A DNA stretch of 64,000 bases from contig NZ_CP109446.1 in NCBI RefSeq assembly GCF_036227265.1, forward strand, positions 6,341,001 through 6,405,000, written 5' to 3'. Each line of letters starts with the position of its first letter. The first letter of the stretch is position 1. The notes beneath the pieces were generated by a model that was not told the DNA's origin, made no database searches, and saw nothing but the letters and a program-made list of their open reading frames with translations. Made by a program: the position numbers and the translations under genes. Source of the DNA: Streptomyces sp. NBC_01476. GTDB taxonomy: Bacteria > Actinomycetota > Actinomycetes > Streptomycetales > Streptomycetaceae. Below are positions 60,934 to 64,000 of the stretch, in pieces.

Positions 60934-61704
60934 TCACGCGCGGACGTAGCGGGTGAAGAGGAATCCGTCCTCTTCCAGGATCGACAACGGGGTGAAGCGG
61001 GACGGCGGCAGCACCCCGGGACCGTTCATGATCCGCGGGGCGTCGCCGCCGGTGAGCAGCGGGGAGAGGGTCAGGCACAGCTCGTCGAGCACGTCGGCTG
61101 CGGCGAACTGGGCCAGGATGCGCGGTCCGCCCTCGTGCAGCAGCCGGGTGAAACCGAGGGCGCCCAGCTCGCGCAGCGCCCGTACCGGGTCCACCGCGTC
61201 GCCCTCGCCGGCGATCACCACCTGCGCGCCCGCCTTCCTGGCCCCGGCGACGACGTCCGCCGGAGCGCCGGCGCCGGTCAGCACCAGGGTCGGTACGGCC
61301 GGGGAGGTGAACAGCGGCGCGGTGAAGTCCAGGTCGAGCCGGCGGGAGATCACCGCGACCGCCGGAGCGGGGCTCTGGCCGGCCGCCTCACGGCGGGCGG
61401 CGAAGACATCACGCACCTTGGCCGGGCGGTAGCCCTCCTGGCGCACCGTCTCGGCGCCCACCAGGACCAGATCGGCGAGGCCGCGCAGCGTGCCGAAGAG
61501 CCGCATGTCGCCGGGGGAGGAGAGCGGGGCGGACCTGCCCTCGGCCCGGGCGGCGCCGTCCAGCGCGCTCACCATGTTGGCCCGCAGATACGGTGTGCCC
61601 GGCGGGCCGCCGGCGGGGTAGGCGTAGGCATCGGCCAGGCCGAGCACCTCGTCCAGGGACTCTCGCGTCGCTCCGGGCCCCGGGCGGGGAAACAGCCGCT
61701 GCAT
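60934..61704 (-). CDS. RibD-type pyrimidine reductase domain protein
   Basis: A 256-aa protein with the dihydrofolate-reductase-like fold of the RibD C-terminal domain: RANMVSALDGAARAEG near residue 40, the NADPH loop ADLVLVGAETVRQEGY near 76, VDPVRALRELGALGFTRLLHEGGPRI near 175, and LSPLLTGG near the end. It may reduce the riboflavin-pathway pyrimidine or be one of the many redox paralogues in this phylum; no other rib genes are near. The ATG at 61704 fits the family start, but the ribosome site is weak. Confidence 0.87.
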   Translation of the reverse strand: MQRLFPRPGPGATRESLDEVLGLADAYAYPAGGPPGTPYLRANMVSALDGAARAEGRSAPLSSPGDMRLFGTLRGLADLVLVGAETVRQEGYRPAKVRDVFAARREAAGQSPAPAVAVISRRLDLDFTAPLFTSPAVPTLVLTGAGAPADVVAGARKAGAQVVIAGEGDAVDPVRALRELGALGFTRLLHEGGPRILAQFAAADVLDELCLTLSPLLTGGDAPRIMNGPGVLPPSRFTPLSILEEDGFLFTRYVRA

Positions 61705-61913
61705 GCCGGAAGTCTCGCACGTACGTTTGCCGGGCACCGGCCGGGATGCGCCGGCCGGTGCCCGGCCGGCCGCGGTCAGGTCCGGGAGGCCGCCCTTCCC
61801 GCCCGCCGGCCTCGCAGGAGATCGGGCCCGCGACGCTCCCGTGACCGGCCGTTCACCACCACGCATTAAGCTGATCAGCCGTGTCCACCATCACCACATC
61901 CCAGGGGAGCCCG

Positions 61914-62969
61914 ATGACCACCGGGCCCGTAGCGCTCAGTGAACGGCGGCCCGAGGTGGAGGTGTCGCGGCTGGTGGCCGACATGGTTCCGCCGCCACGG
62001 TTCGACGGCGTGCGGTTCGAGACCTATGTGCCCGATCCCGGGCAGCCCAGCCAGGCCGCGGCGGTGACCTGGCTCGCCGACTTCGCCGCCGGGCTGGGGC
62101 CGGCGAGGAGCGAGCAGCACAAGCGGTGGTTCCGGCGGGCGCCGCAGGCCCCCACCGGGCCCGGCGGGGTGTATCTGGACGGCGGGTACGGCGTCGGCAA
62201 GACGCACCTGCTGGCCTCGCTGTGGCACGCCGCCCCCGCCCCGCGCGAGCAGAAAGCGTTCGGCACCTTCGTGGAGCTGACGAACCTGGTCGGCGCCCTC
62301 GGCTTCCAGGGCGCGGTCCGCGCGCTCCAGGGGCACCGGCTGGTCTGCATCGACGAGTTCGAGCTGGACGACCCGGGCGACACCGTGCTGGTCTCGACCC
62401 TGCTCGGCAAGCTCGCCGACGCCGGGGTGCGGCTCGCCGCGACCTCGAACACGCTGCCGGGCAAGCTCGGCGAAGGACGGTTCGCCGCCGCGGACTTCAT
62501 GCGGGAGATCCAGGGCCTGTCGGCCCGCTTCAGTTCGCTGCGGATCGACGGCGAGGACTACCGCCACCGCGGCCTGCCGCAGGCCCCCGCGCCCTTCAGC
62601 GACGAACAGGTGACCGCGGCGGCGCTGCGTACCCCCGGGGCCGCACTGGACGACTTCGCGGCGCTGACCGCGCACCTGGCCACCGTGCACCCCAGCCGGT
62701 ACGGGGCGCTCTGCGACGGGATCGGCGCGGTGTTCCTGCGGGACGTCGAGCAGATCACCGACCAGGCGACCGCGCTGCGGCTGGTGGTCCTCGCCGACCG
62801 GCTCTACGACCGGGAGGTCCCGGTGCTGGCCTCCGGAACGCCCTTCGACCGCCTCTTCAGCGAGGACATGCTCAGCGGCGGCTACCGCAAGAAGTACTTC
62901 CGCGCGGTGTCCCGGCTCACCGCGCTGGCCCGTGACGGGCAGCGGCTCGCCGGCGGACAGCGGGACTGA
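61914..62969 (+). CDS. zapE: ZapE/AFG1-like AAA ATPase
   Basis: A 351-aa P-loop ATPase of the AFG1/ZapE family, linked to cell division in E. coli and mitochondrial protein quality control in yeast. Walker A is GGYGVGKTHLL near residue 98, Walker B is LVCIDEFELDD near 143, and sensor ATSNTLP near 175. The C-terminus (GGYRKKYFRAVSRL) fits the family. The ATG at 61914 has GGGGAG five bases upstream. A GTG at 61881 would add 11 residues and could serve a leaderless transcript; the choice is not certain. Confidence 0.9.
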   Translation: MTTGPVALSERRPEVEVSRLVADMVPPPRFDGVRFETYVPDPGQPSQAAAVTWLADFAAGLGPARSEQHKRWFRRAPQAPTGPGGVYLDGGYGVGKTHLLASLWHAAPAPREQKAFGTFVELTNLVGALGFQGAVRALQGHRLVCIDEFELDDPGDTVLVSTLLGKLADAGVRLAATSNTLPGKLGEGRFAAADFMREIQGLSARFSSLRIDGEDYRHRGLPQAPAPFSDEQVTAAALRTPGAALDDFAALTAHLATVHPSRYGALCDGIGAVFLRDVEQITDQATALRLVVLADRLYDREVPVLASGTPFDRLFSEDMLSGGYRKKYFRAVSRLTALARDGQRLAGGQRD

Positions 62970-63055
62970 ACGCGGACACCCGCCGGCCGCGGCGGGTGCC
63001 CACCGCGGGGCCCGCGGGCTGGCGGGCCGCGGCGAACCGGCGGACGATCGGTGCC

Positions 63056-63919
63056 ATGGCCAAGTCGAAGCAGCACCCAGCCGATGTCCGCGCCCGGCTG
63101 CGCATCGCTCCTCGCGGCGGACCGGTCGACCTCTTGGCGTACGACGCCGCGGCCACCCCGGGCGGGCCGAAGGACAAGAGCAGGGCGCTCGCCGAGATCG
63201 AGGAGATGCGGCCCCTGCTGGCCGAACTCCAGGAGAAGCTCTTCGCGCAGAGCGTGGCGGGCGACCCCCGGCGGCTGCTGCTGGTCCTGCAGGGGATGGA
63301 CACCTCCGGCAAGGGCGGCACCGTCAAGCACGTGGTCGCCGGGCTCAACCCGGCCGGCCTGCGGGTCCGCGCGTTCAAGGCGCCCACCGAGGAGGAGCGC
63401 CGCCACCACTTCCTGTGGCGGATCCGCCGGGCGCTCCCGCAGCCCGGCGAGATCGGTGTCTTCGACCGCTCCCACTACGAGGACGTGCTCGCCGTCCGGG
63501 TGCACGGCCTCGTCCCGAAGGACACCTGGCGCCGCCGCTACACCGAGATCAACCAGTTCGAACGGTCGCTCACCGACGAGGGCGTGACCGTCCTCAAGGT
63601 CTTCCTGCACATCAGCTACCGGGAGCAGCGCGACCGGCTGCTGGCCCGGCTGGACAACCCCCGCAAGCACTGGAAGTTCAGCCCCGGCGACATCGAGGAC
63701 CGCAAGCTGTGGCCCGACTACCAGAAGGCGTACGAGGACGTCCTCAAGCGGTGTTCGACGGTGAACGCGCCCTGGCATCTCGTGCCGGCCGACCGCAAGT
63801 GGTACCGCAACTGGGCGATCAGCAAGCTGCTGCTGGCGCACCTGGAGGAGATCGACCCGGCCTACCCGAAGGCCGACTTCGACGTGGAGGACAGCCGCCG
63901 GCTGCTGCTCTCCCTCTGA
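63056..63919 (+). CDS. PPK2-family polyphosphate kinase
   Basis: Transfers phosphate between polyphosphate and nucleotides. The 287-aa single domain has Walker A GMDTSGKGG near residue 81, Walker B FDRSHYEDVL near 137, and the lid-like segment RKHWKFSPGDIEDRKLWPDYQKAYEDVL near 202. Members of this size use polyP to phosphorylate NMPs or NDPs; direction and base preference cannot be judged here. The ATG at 63056 matches the family start (basic tail, then DVRARLRI). It follows zapE on the same strand. Confidence 0.93.
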   Translation: MAKSKQHPADVRARLRIAPRGGPVDLLAYDAAATPGGPKDKSRALAEIEEMRPLLAELQEKLFAQSVAGDPRRLLLVLQGMDTSGKGGTVKHVVAGLNPAGLRVRAFKAPTEEERRHHFLWRIRRALPQPGEIGVFDRSHYEDVLAVRVHGLVPKDTWRRRYTEINQFERSLTDEGVTVLKVFLHISYREQRDRLLARLDNPRKHWKFSPGDIEDRKLWPDYQKAYEDVLKRCSTVNAPWHLVPADRKWYRNWAISKLLLAHLEEIDPAYPKADFDVEDSRRLLLSL

Positions 63920-63959
63920 GCGCGGCGCCGGCTCACCGGCCGGCCGCCAGGGACCGCAC

Positions 63960-64000
63960 TCACCCCGAGCAGGCGGTCCGCTGGGCCTCCTGCCACGCGC
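63960..64000 (-). CDS. Possible C-terminal end of an unidentified protein
   Basis: On the minus strand a frame ending AWQEAQRTACSG and TGA enters from the right edge. Twelve residues are too few for assignment; its convergence with the PPK2 gene and the codon pattern are the only support. Confidence 0.25.
   Translation of the reverse strand, partial: AWQEAQRTACSG

Overview
The window is very GC-rich chromosomal DNA from a Streptomyces-type actinomycete. The markers are an orphan WhiI-type developmental regulator with a sigma-WhiG-like promoter, a Rok7B7-type ROK regulator beside ngcEFG- and xylFGH-like transporter genes, F420-dependent and coproporphyrin-pathway genes, many GTG starts, and a single noticed TTA codon. 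From memory, the gene order from about 26 kb to the right end resembles the S. coelicolor SCO5975 to SCO6061 region (arcA, argF, murA2-like, acnA, ngcEFG, rok7B7, xylFGH, dxs, fadBA, rnd, whiI, hemE, murC). That comparison was not computed.

Bases 1-15064 form an accessory catabolic locus. It holds a Rieske oxygenase with its own ferredoxin and ferredoxin reductase, two bicupins, a His-rich EutA-like ATPase with no ethanolamine ammonia-lyase nearby, a methyltransferase, an MDR dehydrogenase lacking the usual catalytic zinc ligands, a fragment of a TctB protein, and a complete binding-protein/fused-permease/ATPase ABC importer. A GntR/FadR-family (FCD) regulator sits inside it. Copies of an 11-bp imperfect palindrome, TGGT-N3-ACCA, lie in every major promoter region of the locus and in several overlap the -10 box. 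The locus therefore reads as one regulon for uptake and oxidation of an unidentified, possibly aromatic, substrate. It is my main candidate for an undescribed system.

Bases 15.1-30.1 kb carry a DUF1697 gene, a five-unit 31-bp tandem repeat, an ATPase overlapping a MazG-like pyrophosphohydrolase gene, twin perfect DnaA boxes, an F420-type oxidoreductase, homocysteine methyltransferase, a secreted SGNH esterase with a TTA codon, the Hen1-Pnkp RNA repair pair, arginine deiminase and ornithine carbamoyltransferase, and an XRE-MurA fusion. The fusion gene is divergent from aconitase, and both promoters carry ATCTC-N6-GAGAT, which suggests a regulatory link between cell-wall precursor chemistry and the TCA cycle.

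Bases 33.2-45 kb hold a gene-poor kilobase with an 8-bp tandem repeat, then an ngcEFG-like sugar importer, the ROK regulator, a xylFGH-like importer, dxs and a DsbA-fold membrane protein without its CXXC. Bases 46-64 kb are mostly core genes: fadAB, RNase D, whiI, DUF3000, the heme genes hemE, cgoX and chdC, a DUF4349 lipoprotein, a PTH2-type peptidyl-tRNA hydrolase, msrB, murC, a RibD-like reductase, a ZapE-type ATPase and a PPK2 kinase. Most convergent gene pairs are separated by strong hairpins. I saw no rRNA, tRNA, insertion sequence, phage gene or CRISPR array.
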